Shown here piece by piece: positions 50,683-59,112 of a stretch of 64,000 nucleotides of DNA. Origin of the DNA: Kitasatospora sp. MAA4 (GTDB lineage: Bacteria > Actinomycetota > Actinomycetes > Streptomycetales > Streptomycetaceae). The position numbers and the translations under genes were made by a program. The notes beneath the pieces are model-generated. The model was not told where the DNA came from, ran no database searches, and was given only the letters and a program-made list of their open reading frames with translations. Each line of letters opens with the position of its first letter. The first letter of the stretch is position 1. The stretch is from assembly GCF_029893355.1 (NCBI RefSeq), contig NZ_JARZAI010000002.1, positions 310,001-374,000 on the forward strand, written 5' to 3'.

Positions 50683-51904
50683 CCCGGACCCGGTCGCCGA
50701 CGCGCTGGCCGCCCTGCGCACCCCGCAGGGCGCTGCCCAGCCGTACCCGCACTACGCGCAGCTGCGCGCGTACGCGCCCGTGCACCCCGTGCCCGGCGGC
50801 GGCCTGCTGCTCACCCGCTACGAGGACTGCGTCGCCGTCAGCCGCGACCCGCGCTTCCATGCGCAGAACGCGGCCTGGATGGACCTCAAGCGCCCCGACT
50901 GGCGTGACCACCCCGGACTACGGGCCACCACCGAGTCGCTCCTCTTCCAGGACCCGCCGGGCCACACCCGGCTGCGCAGACTGGTCGGTGGCGCCTTCAC
51001 CCAGCGCCGCGCCGCCGCCCTGCGTACGTACGTCGGCGCGCTCACCGGCCGGATCCTCGACCAGGTCGCCGAGCAGGGGGCCGACGGCTCGGCCGTGGAC
51101 CTGCACGAGGTGCTCGCGGCCGGCCTGCCGATCGCCGTCATCGGCAAGGTGCTCGGCGTCCCCGAGGAGGACCAACCCCGGTTGCGGGAGCCCCTGGAGG
51201 GCCTGCGGCTCGCCGTGGACGGCGGCGGTAAGGACGCCCACCTGGAGGTCATCGACCGAGCCGGCACCGCACTCACCGGCTACTTCGGCGAGCTCGCCGC
51301 CCGCCGCCGCGCCGACCCCCGCGACGACGTCACCACCGCCCTGGTCGCCGCCATGGACGACGACGCCGAAGACCCGCTGACCCAGGACGAGTTGGAGCAG
51401 ACCCTCACCCTGGTGTTCAGCGCCGCCATCGAGAGCATGGTCGACATGCTGCTGAACGGTCTCGCCGCCCTGCTGGCCCACCCCGCCCAGGCGGACCTGC
51501 TGCGCGCCGACCCGGGGCTGGTCGGCGGCGCGGTGGAGGAGATGCTGCGCTACGACACGCCCGTCCAGGCGATGGCCCGGGTGGCGGGCGAGGACGGCGC
51601 GATCGACGGTGTCCGGTTCTCGACGGGCGGGCAGGTGGTGCTCATGCTGGGCGCCGCCAACCGGGACCCGCGCGCCTTCCCCGAGCCTGACCTCTTCGAC
51701 GTCACCAGGACCGGCGGCCCGACCGTCTTCTCGTTCGGCGGCGGCGTGCACCACTGCCTGGGCGCGCCGCTGGCCCGGATGCAGGCCGCGGTCTTCTTCC
51801 CCGCGCTGCTGGAGCGCTTCCCGAAGCTGGCCGCCGCCGGCACCCCGGTCCGCCGCGGCACCGTGCTGCGCGGCTTCGCCGACTTCCCGGTCACCGTGTG
51901 CTAG
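50669..51904 (+). CDS. cytochrome P450 C
   Basis: A 411-residue P450 with haem loop FGGGVHHCLGAPLAR and ExxR in VEEMLRYDT. The I-helix reads VFSAAIESMVD, so the conserved AGx(E/D)T is AAIES, with Gly to Ala and Thr to Ser. It is paralogous to P450 B throughout. Coupled to the hydrolase upstream and to the MFS exporter downstream (7-base overlap). Changes in the I-helix often accompany unusual P450 chemistry such as coupling or desaturation, but activity cannot be predicted. Confidence 0.87.
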   Translation: MTSPDPDPVADALAALRTPQGAAQPYPHYAQLRAYAPVHPVPGGGLLLTRYEDCVAVSRDPRFHAQNAAWMDLKRPDWRDHPGLRATTESLLFQDPPGHTRLRRLVGGAFTQRRAAALRTYVGALTGRILDQVAEQGADGSAVDLHEVLAAGLPIAVIGKVLGVPEEDQPRLREPLEGLRLAVDGGGKDAHLEVIDRAGTALTGYFGELAARRRADPRDDVTTALVAAMDDDAEDPLTQDELEQTLTLVFSAAIESMVDMLLNGLAALLAHPAQADLLRADPGLVGGAVEEMLRYDTPVQAMARVAGEDGAIDGVRFSTGGQVVLMLGAANRDPRAFPEPDLFDVTRTGGPTVFSFGGGVHHCLGAPLARMQAAVFFPALLERFPKLAAAGTPVRRGTVLRGFADFPVTVC

Positions 51905-53151
51905 CCGAGTCGGAGCCGACGGCGGCAGCCGCCGAGCCGCCGCCGCTGCACCGCAACCGCGACTTCAACCTGCTGTGGAGCGGGCAGGCGGTCTCCGCGC
52001 TCGGCACCCAGATGTCGGGCATCTGCTACCCCCTGCTGGTGCTGGCCGCCACCGGATCGGCCGCTCAGGCCGGCCTGGTCGGCGGGGCCACCCTGGTCGG
52101 CAGCCTGCTGATGCTGCTGCCCGCCGGAGTGGTCGCGGACCACTACCCGCGCCGGCGGATCATGGTGGTCACCTCCCTGCTGCAACTGCTCGCCGTTGCC
52201 AGCGTGGTGCCGGCCGTGCTGTCCCACCACATCTGGTTGGCGCACCTGATGGCAGTCGGTGCGCTGCAGGGCTGCGCCTCCGCCTTCTTCATGGGCGCCG
52301 GGCGCGGCGCGGTGCGCAGGGTCGTCCCGTCCGCGCAGCTGCCCGCGGCGATGGCCCTCACCCAGGCCCGCGGCCAGGCCGCCGCGATGATCGGACCGCC
52401 GGTGGGCGGCGCGCTCTTCGGCGTGGCGCAGGCGCTCCCGTTCGGCCTGGACGCGCTCTCCTTCGGGGCGATCACCGTCACCTCGGCGCTGATCCGCGGC
52501 TCGTTGGACCCCGAGCGCGGTCCCTCCCCAGGCACCCGACGCGAACCGCTGCGCCGACTCGTCACCGCCGGCGTGCGCTACGTGCTCGCCAACCCCTACC
52601 TGCGGATGTACGCCCTGTGGGGCGCCGCCGTGAACGCGGTCGCGGCGGGCATGCTGCTGATGGTGATCGTGCTGGCCCGCAGCCGGGGCGCCGACCCGAC
52701 CGAGGTCGGCGCCATGGTGTCGGTCAACGCCCTGTGCGGGCTGGGCGGTTCACTGCTCGGCCCGCGCCTGGCCAAGCTCCTCGGCGGCCGCGCGTGGGTG
52801 CTGATCACCTCCTGGCTGCTGCCGTTCTGCGCGGTCGGCATCGCGTTCGCGCCCTGGGTCTGGCTGATGACCGTCCTGGGCGCGGTCAGCACCTTCACCG
52901 TCATGCCCGCGATCATCGTCTTCCAGGTCCGGGCCACCCGGATCACCCCGGACGACCTCCAGGCGCAGACCGGCAACGCCACCCAGCTGCTCGGCTCCAG
53001 CGTCAGCTGGCTGGCCCCCTCCCTCTTCGGCCTGCTCGCCGACTCCCAGGGCGCCCGCACCGCGATCCTGCTCGCCGCCGCCCTCTACGGCGCCACCGCC
53101 CTCTGGCTCCAGAACGACCGCACCCTGCGCAGCCTGGACAACGCCCCGTAG
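51898..53151 (+). CDS. MFS transporter, probable product exporter
   Basis: A 417-residue major facilitator with about twelve helices and loop motif DHYPRRRIMVVTSLLQ after helix 2. It resembles the MFS_3/enterobactin exporter-like group (FNLLWSGQAVSALGTQMSGICYPLLVLAATGSAAQAGLV). GTG start inside the end of the P450 C gene. As the only exporter gene in the cluster it probably pumps out, and gives resistance to, the product. Its stop abuts the convergent FGE-like gene. Confidence 0.85.
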   Translation: MLAESEPTAAAAEPPPLHRNRDFNLLWSGQAVSALGTQMSGICYPLLVLAATGSAAQAGLVGGATLVGSLLMLLPAGVVADHYPRRRIMVVTSLLQLLAVASVVPAVLSHHIWLAHLMAVGALQGCASAFFMGAGRGAVRRVVPSAQLPAAMALTQARGQAAAMIGPPVGGALFGVAQALPFGLDALSFGAITVTSALIRGSLDPERGPSPGTRREPLRRLVTAGVRYVLANPYLRMYALWGAAVNAVAAGMLLMVIVLARSRGADPTEVGAMVSVNALCGLGGSLLGPRLAKLLGGRAWVLITSWLLPFCAVGIAFAPWVWLMTVLGAVSTFTVMPAIIVFQVRATRITPDDLQAQTGNATQLLGSSVSWLAPSLFGLLADSQGARTAILLAAALYGATALWLQNDRTLRSLDNAP

Positions 53152-53832
53152 TCACCGGGGCGAACGCGCCATCCGGAACCCCACGTCGTCGACCCGGAAG
53201 CTCGGGTGGCTGCGGCGCCGCGCGGAGGCCCGGCAGCTCCAGTGCTCGTCGAACCAGCCGCCGCCGCGCAGCACCCGGTAGCTGCCGTAGACCTCGGCGT
53301 CGTAGACGTCCCAGCACCAGTCCCAGGTGTTGCCGAGCATGTCGTGCAGGCCCCAGGCGTTGGGCCGCCGGCCGCCCACCTGGTGGATGCGCTCGTCCGA
53401 ATTGCCGCGGTACCAGGCGATCTCGTCCAGCGGACCGTAGTGCGGCCCGGTCGTGCCGGCCCGGCAGGCGTGTTCCCACTCGGCCTCGGTCGGCAGCCGG
53501 TACCCGTCGGCGTTCGCGTTCCACTCGATGCCCTCGTCGTCACCGTCGAGGCGGTAGGCGGGCGCGTAACCCTCGTGCTCGGACAGGGCGTTGCAGAACC
53601 GGACCGCGTCCCACCAGGAGACGCCCTCGACCGGCAACCGCTCTCCCCGGGCGGTGCCGGGTCGTTGCTCGGTGATCCGTGCGTACAGCTCCTGGGTGAC
53701 CGGGAACGCCGCGAGTTGGTACGGGGCAAGCTCAACCGGCCAGCTCCGCCGGGTCCGACGATCCGTCAGGGTGACCTGCCCCGGCTGGATGGCGACCATG
53801 TCGTCCTGCGTGCTCACGTCCATGGAGACCAT
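53152..53832 (-). CDS. formylglycine-generating-enzyme-like (SUMF1/FGE-sulfatase domain) protein
   Basis: A 226-residue single-domain protein of PF03781: FPVTQELYARI, GVSWWDAVRFCNALSE, YRLPTEAEWEHACRAGT, GLHDMLGNTWDWCWDVYD, LRGGGWFDEHWSCRASARRR, DDVGFRMAR. True formylglycine-generating enzymes have a pair of copper-binding cysteines near the last motif. Here only one (WSCRAS) is present and no sulfatase gene is nearby, so it is not a classical FGE. Related domains occur in EgtB-type sulfoxide synthases, in PvdO and in other biosynthetic oxygenases. It is coupled by four bases to the PPTase gene. Role unknown. Confidence 0.82.
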   Translation of the reverse strand: MVSMDVSTQDDMVAIQPGQVTLTDRRTRRSWPVELAPYQLAAFPVTQELYARITEQRPGTARGERLPVEGVSWWDAVRFCNALSEHEGYAPAYRLDGDDEGIEWNANADGYRLPTEAEWEHACRAGTTGPHYGPLDEIAWYRGNSDERIHQVGGRRPNAWGLHDMLGNTWDWCWDVYDAEVYGSYRVLRGGGWFDEHWSCRASARRRSHPSFRVDDVGFRMARSPR

Positions 53833-53836
53833 GATC

Positions 53837-54454
53837 TCATCCGGCCCGGGCGTGCCGGACCCGGACGTCCGCCCCCGCTGCTCCCCGCCCTGCCGCCGCG
53901 ACCGCCACCATCAGATCGTTGAACGCCCCTGCTGTCACGGCGAGTTCGTCTACTCCCGGGGTTGCGGTCAGTGGCGGGAACCTCCGCGGCCACCCGTCCG
54001 GCAGCTCCACCGGGCGCAGCAGGCCGACCCCGCCGCCCAGGCCCTGGCCGAGTGCCTTGGCGAGCGCCTCCTTCTGCGTCCACAGCCACAGGAAAGCCTG
54101 CGCCTGCCGATCCGGACCCCACCGCCTTGTCCACGCCGCCTCGTTGGGAGGAAACCAGCGCCGCGCCAGCGCCTCGACCGGGAGCGGACGGACCGTCTCG
54201 ACGTCCACGCCCACCGCCAACTCCCGGCTCGCCGCCACCGCGACGACCCCGCGTGCGTGACTCACGCTCACCCGCAGCTCGCCCCCGACCAGGTACGGCT
54301 GCCCGCTCGCCGCCCGCTCCAACCGCAACCCCGCAACCGGCACCCCGGCGACCCGCGCCGCCAGCCCCAGCACCAGCCTCCGCGCCGCCTCCCGCTCACC
54401 CCCCGCGACCCGGCCCACCACCACCTCGACCAGCGGCCGCCTGACGGGCGTCAC
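53837..54454 (-). CDS. 4'-phosphopantetheinyl transferase (Sfp type)
   Basis: A 205-residue PPTase from the GTG at 54454, whose first bases overlap the stop of the upstream gene (GTGA); a longer frame begins at 54499. Motifs: VSVSHARGVVAVA, the Mg-binding VGVDVETVRP (Asp83, Glu85) and FLWLWTQKEALAKALG. It is short for Sfp but has the full motif set. It converts apo carrier proteins to the holo form, so it is the natural activator of the two free-standing carriers of this cluster. It is translationally coupled to an HTH-membrane protein, which is unusual. Confidence 0.87.
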   Translation of the reverse strand: MTPVRRPLVEVVVGRVAGGEREAARRLVLGLAARVAGVPVAGLRLERAASGQPYLVGGELRVSVSHARGVVAVAASRELAVGVDVETVRPLPVEALARRWFPPNEAAWTRRWGPDRQAQAFLWLWTQKEALAKALGQGLGGGVGLLRPVELPDGWPRRFPPLTATPGVDELAVTAGAFNDLMVAVAAAGRGAAGADVRVRHARAG

Positions 54455-55659
54455 CGCTTCGGTGCGGAGGGCGCGAAGGCGACAGCTGCGGCCATCCACT
54501 GGTGGTCGCAGGTGCCGGCGGCCGCGTAGCTGCCGGTGGCGCGGACCGTCATGTAGCCGGTGGCCAGCTGATCGTCGGCGACGAACAGCGTTGGCAGGGC
54601 GGTGAATCCGTTCGACCAGGACGCCGCCGTGCCGCCCTGAACGCCTGCGACACCGAAGACCAGCTCGGGATCGGCGGTGGTGGTCGGCGTTGATCCCGAG
54701 TTGAAGTCGGTGCCTGCGGCGCCAGTCGCCGCGGCGTGCCGGTCGACCGCCTTGGCGTTGGTCAACTCATCGACAGCCAGGTGCTGTTCGCCGGTGGAGG
54801 GATAACTGACGGTGATCGTGTCGGAGGTCGACAGTGCCTTGACGGCGGTCGCGCTGAGGACCATGGTGCGGTCGCCGGCGCCGCGGTCGTCCTGGTCCGC
54901 TGCCGTGGCGTAGGTATTGCCCTTGCTGTCGGTCGCTTTGACCGTCCCGGCGTGGGTGTTGGTGAGCATCAACGCCACCACGAGGGTGTCTCCGGCGGCG
55001 ACCGCGTGCCCGACCGGCATTTTCGTCGACGTCGCGTACGCGGTCCCGGTCGCCGAGGTGATGCGGGCGACGTAGCCGGGTGCGCCGGGTACCTGGGCTG
55101 TGACCGTGACTGTCGTCTTGGTGGCGAGCACCGCTCCGGCTCCGATCGCGGCACCGGCTACCAGCGCGACCAGCACGACCAGCCGAGTGGGGACACGGTC
55201 GCGCCGCAGCTCGCGGCGTGGACTCGGCTCGGGTGGGGTGATGTCGGGGGTCCGACCGGTGCTGACCTCAGGATCGCCGGAGGCGGAGGTGATCCCGCCG
55301 CTGGACTCTGGTAAGTCAGGCGGCACGGTCGGGCGCTCGGTGGGGTGGTGGTCGACTCGCAGGTGTGCCGTCTCCGGAACTGACGCGGCGTTCGCGGCGG
55401 CCATCCACCGTTGGTGCCAGTCGGCCTCGCGGCCGCCGCAGGCCTGGACGTAGACCTTGGTGGTCGTCCAGGACGGCAGCCGGGAACCCGATGCCGCCTC
55501 GTGCAGCGTGGTGTGGGAGATCGTCCCCGTGGCTGCGGCCATCGCCCGGAAGGAGGGTTTGCCCGCCTCCAGGCGCAGTTGGCGAAGAGCGGCGGCGAAG
55601 TCCGCCACCGCTGCCCGGCGTTCCGCTGCGGCTGCTGCCGCCGGTTCGGTCTTGCTCAC
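54451..55659 (-). CDS. membrane-anchored XRE/HTH protein with extracytoplasmic domain
   Basis: A 402-residue protein with an N-terminal helix-turn-helix of the Streptomyces XRE-like type (ADFAAALRQLRLEAGKPSFRAMAAATGTISHTTLHEAASG, then WQ-rich RWMAAANA). A charged Pro/Ser linker (about 90-155) precedes a single membrane helix (LVVLVALVAGAAIGAGAVLA, about 162-182) and a beta-rich outer domain (about 190-400: VTVTAQVPGAPGYVARITSATG, VVALMLTNTHAGTVKATDSKGN). It could sense an outside signal and act on DNA inside. The GTG start has AGGGGG upstream. It is coupled to the PPTase gene and divergent from a small secreted protein. Confidence 0.78.
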   Translation of the reverse strand: MSKTEPAAAAAAERRAAVADFAAALRQLRLEAGKPSFRAMAAATGTISHTTLHEAASGSRLPSWTTTKVYVQACGGREADWHQRWMAAANAASVPETAHLRVDHHPTERPTVPPDLPESSGGITSASGDPEVSTGRTPDITPPEPSPRRELRRDRVPTRLVVLVALVAGAAIGAGAVLATKTTVTVTAQVPGAPGYVARITSATGTAYATSTKMPVGHAVAAGDTLVVALMLTNTHAGTVKATDSKGNTYATAADQDDRGAGDRTMVLSATAVKALSTSDTITVSYPSTGEQHLAVDELTNAKAVDRHAAATGAAGTDFNSGSTPTTTADPELVFGVAGVQGGTAASWSNGFTALPTLFVADDQLATGYMTVRATGSYAAAGTCDHQWMAAAVAFAPSAPKR

Positions 55660-55721
55660 TGTGTCCCCCTTCGGTGTTCGATGTTGTCAGACCCTGTCAG
55701 GGGCTACCGAACACGTGACGC

Positions 55722-55738
55722 ATCCCCACTATGGGGAT
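55722..55738. promoter_or_regulatory. inverted repeat in the HTH/secreted-protein divergent promoter
   Basis: ATCCCC-ACTAT-GGGGAT is a perfect 6-5-6 inverted repeat in the 157-base divergent region. It is a plausible operator for the adjacent membrane-HTH protein. Assigned by symmetry and location only. Confidence 0.4.
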
Positions 55739-55816
55739 CAGCCATCCCCCAAGGCGGCCCCGGATTCGTCCACGGCGCCCTTGGGTGCCCGACTTCGCAT
55801 CCACAACGGAGGAAAC

Positions 55817-56188
55817 ATGATCAGCACGTTCAAGCGCCGTTCGGCCACGGCGGCGATCGTCGCCGCGCTGTCCATCGGGGGCCTGGCGCTCTCGACCACG
55901 AGCGCGTTCGCCTCGGGCATTGGAGGCGACGTCTACACCTCGAACTGCCACGGCTACGTCGTCGGCGACTCGCAGAACAACCACTACGCCTACGGCTATG
56001 TGACCGGGAGCGGGTGCGAGGTCCGCCTGTGGCAGCGCAACGTCAACACGGGTGGCGAGACCGTCAACGGCTGGTCGTACTCCAGCACGTCCGAGTACTA
56101 CCACAACGACGGCGTGCACCAGCTCGCGGTCGAGGTGTACGACAACTCGACCGGCGAGGACTCCGGCCCGTGGAACTGGGTGGGCTAG
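55817..56188 (+). CDS. small secreted protein of unknown function
   Basis: A 123-residue protein with a clear signal peptide (FKRRSATAAIVAALSIGGLALSTTSAFA, cleavage about residue 31). The 90-residue mature part is Tyr/Asn/Gly-rich with two Cys that could form one disulfide (YTSNCHGYVVGD and VTGSGCEVRLW), ending SGPWNWVG. It looks like a beta-rich exported domain. The ATG has CGGAGGA upstream. It is divergent from the membrane-HTH gene, with an inverted repeat between them, and is followed by a strong terminator. Confidence 0.8.
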   Translation: MISTFKRRSATAAIVAALSIGGLALSTTSAFASGIGGDVYTSNCHGYVVGDSQNNHYAYGYVTGSGCEVRLWQRNVNTGGETVNGWSYSSTSEYYHNDGVHQLAVEVYDNSTGEDSGPWNWVG

Positions 56189-56223
56189 TGCCGCATCCGG
56201 CGACGCTTGCCCTGTGGTGAGGT

Positions 56224-56259
56224 GACGTGCCGTCCGGGTGATGCCCCGGACGGCACGTC
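56224..56259. terminator. terminator hairpin between convergent genes
   Basis: GACGTGCCGTCCGGG (56224-56238) pairs perfectly with CCCGGACGGCACGTC (56245-56259) around a 6-base loop. It is a 15-base-pair stem between the secreted-protein and protease genes and can act in both directions. Confidence 0.85.
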
Positions 56260-56304
56260 CGCGTCGTGAACGGTGCGGTGGCCGTCATGGGCCTGCGACA
56301 GGCG

Positions 56305-57498
56305 TCAGTTGGCGGGGCAGGGAATCGTGAGGCTGTCGACCGCGGACTGCGTGGGTGCGACGACGATCGTGTTGACGCCGAGTGCTCCGATCCGAGTGTC
56401 CGTTCCCGAGGCTTCGGTGTCCTCGGGAACGTAGACGCACAGGCCCAGCAGACCGAGCGCGACGGTGCCCTGGGAGCTGTACTCCGGGGCCACGCCCGTG
56501 TTGTTGACGACCTCGGCGTAGCTGCCGGCCGGAACGGTGAGGAGGCCGCCGTCGTTCAACATGGCCTGACTGTCCGTGACGACGGGTTGGTTGTTCTCGT
56601 AGTCGTCGGTGGTCGTGTAGAGGCAGACGCTGTCGAAGGGGCAGCCGTGGTCGGACCCGACCAGCGGGGCCTGCGGCGCGGCGGCGCGGCGCTGCGCGGC
56701 GGGCAGAGCCGTGCTGCCGCGCGCAGTGTCGATCCACGAACGCAGGCCGGCCTCAGCGGTGTTGGCGAAGACGCTGGGGTAGTTCAGCTCACCGCACTTG
56801 ACGCCCCAGGACACCACGCCCACCTCCACGGGGACGCCGCCCTGGTTCTGCACCAGTGGGCCGCCGCTGTCGCCGTTGCACACGCCGGTTCCGGTGCCGC
56901 CCGCGCACACCATGGTCTTGGTGAGCGGGTTGATGTCCTTGTACTGGGCCTCGCAGGTGGACCGGTCGACGACGGGCAGGTCGACGTACTGCTGCTGTTG
57001 CGGAATCGACTCGTTCTGCCACGCCGTCCTGCCCCAGCCGGCAGCCTGCACCGGGCCGGTCGGCTCCGAGCCGGTCGCGGGCAGCGCGATCGGGGCGGCG
57101 GTGGTCCCGTCGAGCAGGATGGGGGACGCGAGCTTGAGGATCGCGATGTCGCTGTCGATCGTCGACGGGTTGTACGACGGATTCATGATGATCTTGGCGA
57201 TCGCCACGCTCGTCCCGCCGGTCCGGTCCGCCGAGCCGTACGCGACGGTCATCGCGGAGGCCGCGCGGCCGTCCACGCAGTGCGCTGCTGTCAGGATCGT
57301 GTCCGCGTCCAGGATCGAGCCGCCACAGATGTGGGACGTGCCGAACGAGCCACTGATCCGGAGCGACACCAGGTAGGGGAACTGGCCCTGCGCCGACGCG
57401 CTGCCGCTGACTATCGCGCCCGCCGGCGGTGCTGCGACGAGCGTGAACAGCAACGCGGAGATCGCGACCGCGATCTGGACTGCCCTGTGTTTGATCAT
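56305..57498 (-). CDS. secreted S1-family serine protease with C-terminal inhibitor-like domain
   Basis: A 397-residue protein from the ATG at 57498; the frame extends 27 codons further without a signal peptide or ribosome site. Signal peptide to about residue 28. The chymotrypsin fold has catalytic His73 (TAAHC), Asp117 (DSDIAIL) and Ser211 (CNGDSGGP). The S1 pocket position equivalent to trypsin Asp189 is Gly in TGVCNGDS, so trypsin specificity is unlikely. After residue 290 a Cys-containing domain follows (DHGCPFDSVCLYTTTDDYENNQ ... CVYVPEDTEA ... TIPCPAN) that resembles family I36 peptidase inhibitors and may inhibit or target the protease. Confidence 0.85.
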   Translation of the reverse strand: MIKHRAVQIAVAISALLFTLVAAPPAGAIVSGSASAQGQFPYLVSLRISGSFGTSHICGGSILDADTILTAAHCVDGRAASAMTVAYGSADRTGGTSVAIAKIIMNPSYNPSTIDSDIAILKLASPILLDGTTAAPIALPATGSEPTGPVQAAGWGRTAWQNESIPQQQQYVDLPVVDRSTCEAQYKDINPLTKTMVCAGGTGTGVCNGDSGGPLVQNQGGVPVEVGVVSWGVKCGELNYPSVFANTAEAGLRSWIDTARGSTALPAAQRRAAAPQAPLVGSDHGCPFDSVCLYTTTDDYENNQPVVTDSQAMLNDGGLLTVPAGSYAEVVNNTGVAPEYSSQGTVALGLLGLCVYVPEDTEASGTDTRIGALGVNTIVVAPTQSAVDSLTIPCPAN

Positions 57499-57675
57499 CC
57501 CGGTTCCCTCCCTCACGGCACCTGGGCCTGCTGCCCGTGGTGCCGACCGCGATTGATCATAGGGGCCTGATGCGGACATGACGGATAATCATGAAAGCCC
57601 GGGTGGCTGCGGTACCGCGCGCCCGGCCCGGGCAACCGCGGCGGGCCGAACGTCACGCGTACGGCCGACCGGGCG

Positions 57676-58932
57676 CTATGCGGTTGCCGACGTGCCGCCC
57701 GACCGCAGCGTGAGCAGCGTGATCTCGCTCGGTGCGAAGACCCGGAAGGGCGGCCCCCAGAAGCCGGTGCCCCGGCTGGTGTAGAGCTGGGTCCGCTCCC
57801 CGTGCCGGCTCAGGCCGTGCACCACCGGCTGGTCGATCCGGACGAGGAAGTTGAACGGCCAGATCTGGCCGCCGTGGGTGTGCCCGGAGACCTGAAGGTC
57901 GACGCCGGCAGCAGCGGCCTGCGGGACGTACTTGGGCTGGTGGGCGACGAGCAGGACCGGTCGGTCCGGGTCCGCCCCCGCCAGCGCGCCGAGCAGGTTC
58001 GCACGGTGCCCGGCCAGGCCGGAGGACTCCGCGGTCACGTCGTCCACGCCCGCGAGCACCAGGGCGTCCCCACCGCGCTCCACCACGACGTGGCGGTTGT
58101 GCAGCGGCTCCCAGCCCAGATCCGCCATGCGGTCCAGCCAGCCCTGCGCCTCGCTCCCGTACTCGTGGTTCCCCGTGACGTAGACCTTGGCCAGCCTCGC
58201 CCGGACTGTGCCGAGCGGCGCGGACTGCTCCCGGCGCTGGGCGGGGGTGCCGTCGGCGATGTCGCCGGCGTGGACGACGACGTCAGCGTCCAGCGCGTTG
58301 ACCGCCTCGGTAACCCGGGCCGACCAGCCCGCCCGGTCGATCGGCCCGTAGTGGGTGTCGGCCAGCACGACGACACGGGTCCCGTCCAGCCCGCCGCCGA
58401 GCCGCGGGACGTGGACGTCCACCCGCTTCACCCGGGGCACCCGCATGGCCTCGTAGTGTCCCCAGGCCAGCAGCCCGGCCGAGACCACGGCGACCGCCAC
58501 GGCCACGATCCTGGCCCGCTCGGCGCCGCCGACGCCGACCCCGCTCAGCACGAGGTCCACCAGGCCGCCCAACACCGACCAGGTGAACAGCACCCAGACC
58601 ACCCCGAGGCTGGTGTCCGCGACGCGAGCGGCCCGGTCGACCCGCCGCGCTCCGTGGCCCGCGACCATCAGGAAGGGAAAGGAGACCAGCCAGGCGGCGA
58701 TGACGACCGTGCCGCCCAGGAACACCGGGAACGGCCAGTCGGCCCCGGAGCCGAACAGCGTCCACCACGGCGGGAACCCCAGAACCACGAGGACCAGGAC
58801 AAGCACGGCCAGCCGCCGCCCCAGGGACCGCCGACGCCTCGCACCCCCGCCCGGCGGCACCGGTACCTCCTCGGCCTCGGGCCGGGCGACGGCCACGCTG
58901 CTCTCCGACCCGCTGGATTCACTGTCTGTCAC
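57676..58932 (-). CDS. membrane metallophosphoesterase
   Basis: A 418-residue protein from the GTG at 58932 (GAAGGG upstream); ATGs about 30 bases further up are possible. Four N-terminal membrane helices (about 48-170) precede a calcineurin-like phosphoesterase domain with the full metal motif set: LADTHYG, HAGDIADG, VTGNHEYG, LLVAHQPKY and SGHTHGGQIW. It resembles YkuE/YaeI-type enzymes, some of which hydrolyse UDP-diacylglucosamine or lipid substrates. Substrate unknown. Confidence 0.87.
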   Translation of the reverse strand: MTDSESSGSESSVAVARPEAEEVPVPPGGGARRRRSLGRRLAVLVLVLVVLGFPPWWTLFGSGADWPFPVFLGGTVVIAAWLVSFPFLMVAGHGARRVDRAARVADTSLGVVWVLFTWSVLGGLVDLVLSGVGVGGAERARIVAVAVAVVSAGLLAWGHYEAMRVPRVKRVDVHVPRLGGGLDGTRVVVLADTHYGPIDRAGWSARVTEAVNALDADVVVHAGDIADGTPAQRREQSAPLGTVRARLAKVYVTGNHEYGSEAQGWLDRMADLGWEPLHNRHVVVERGGDALVLAGVDDVTAESSGLAGHRANLLGALAGADPDRPVLLVAHQPKYVPQAAAAGVDLQVSGHTHGGQIWPFNFLVRIDQPVVHGLSRHGERTQLYTSRGTGFWGPPFRVFAPSEITLLTLRSGGTSATA

Positions 58933-59112
58933 TGCGCCGCCCTTCACGTCCGCTGACCCCATCATCCGCCACGCGGTAGCGGTGGAATCGTCCGGGTCCC
59001 GTTGAGGAGCTTTCCGCATGGCCTGGCGGAGCCGGCGGGATGGTGCGATCATCCACCGATCGTTCCCGGTCCACGACGACGGCCGGACCCGGACCGGACA
59101 GGGGAGTTGGAC

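Noticed and set aside
53152..53832. Classical sulfatase-activating FGE
   Set aside because: Only one Cys in the copper-site region and no sulfatase gene in the window.
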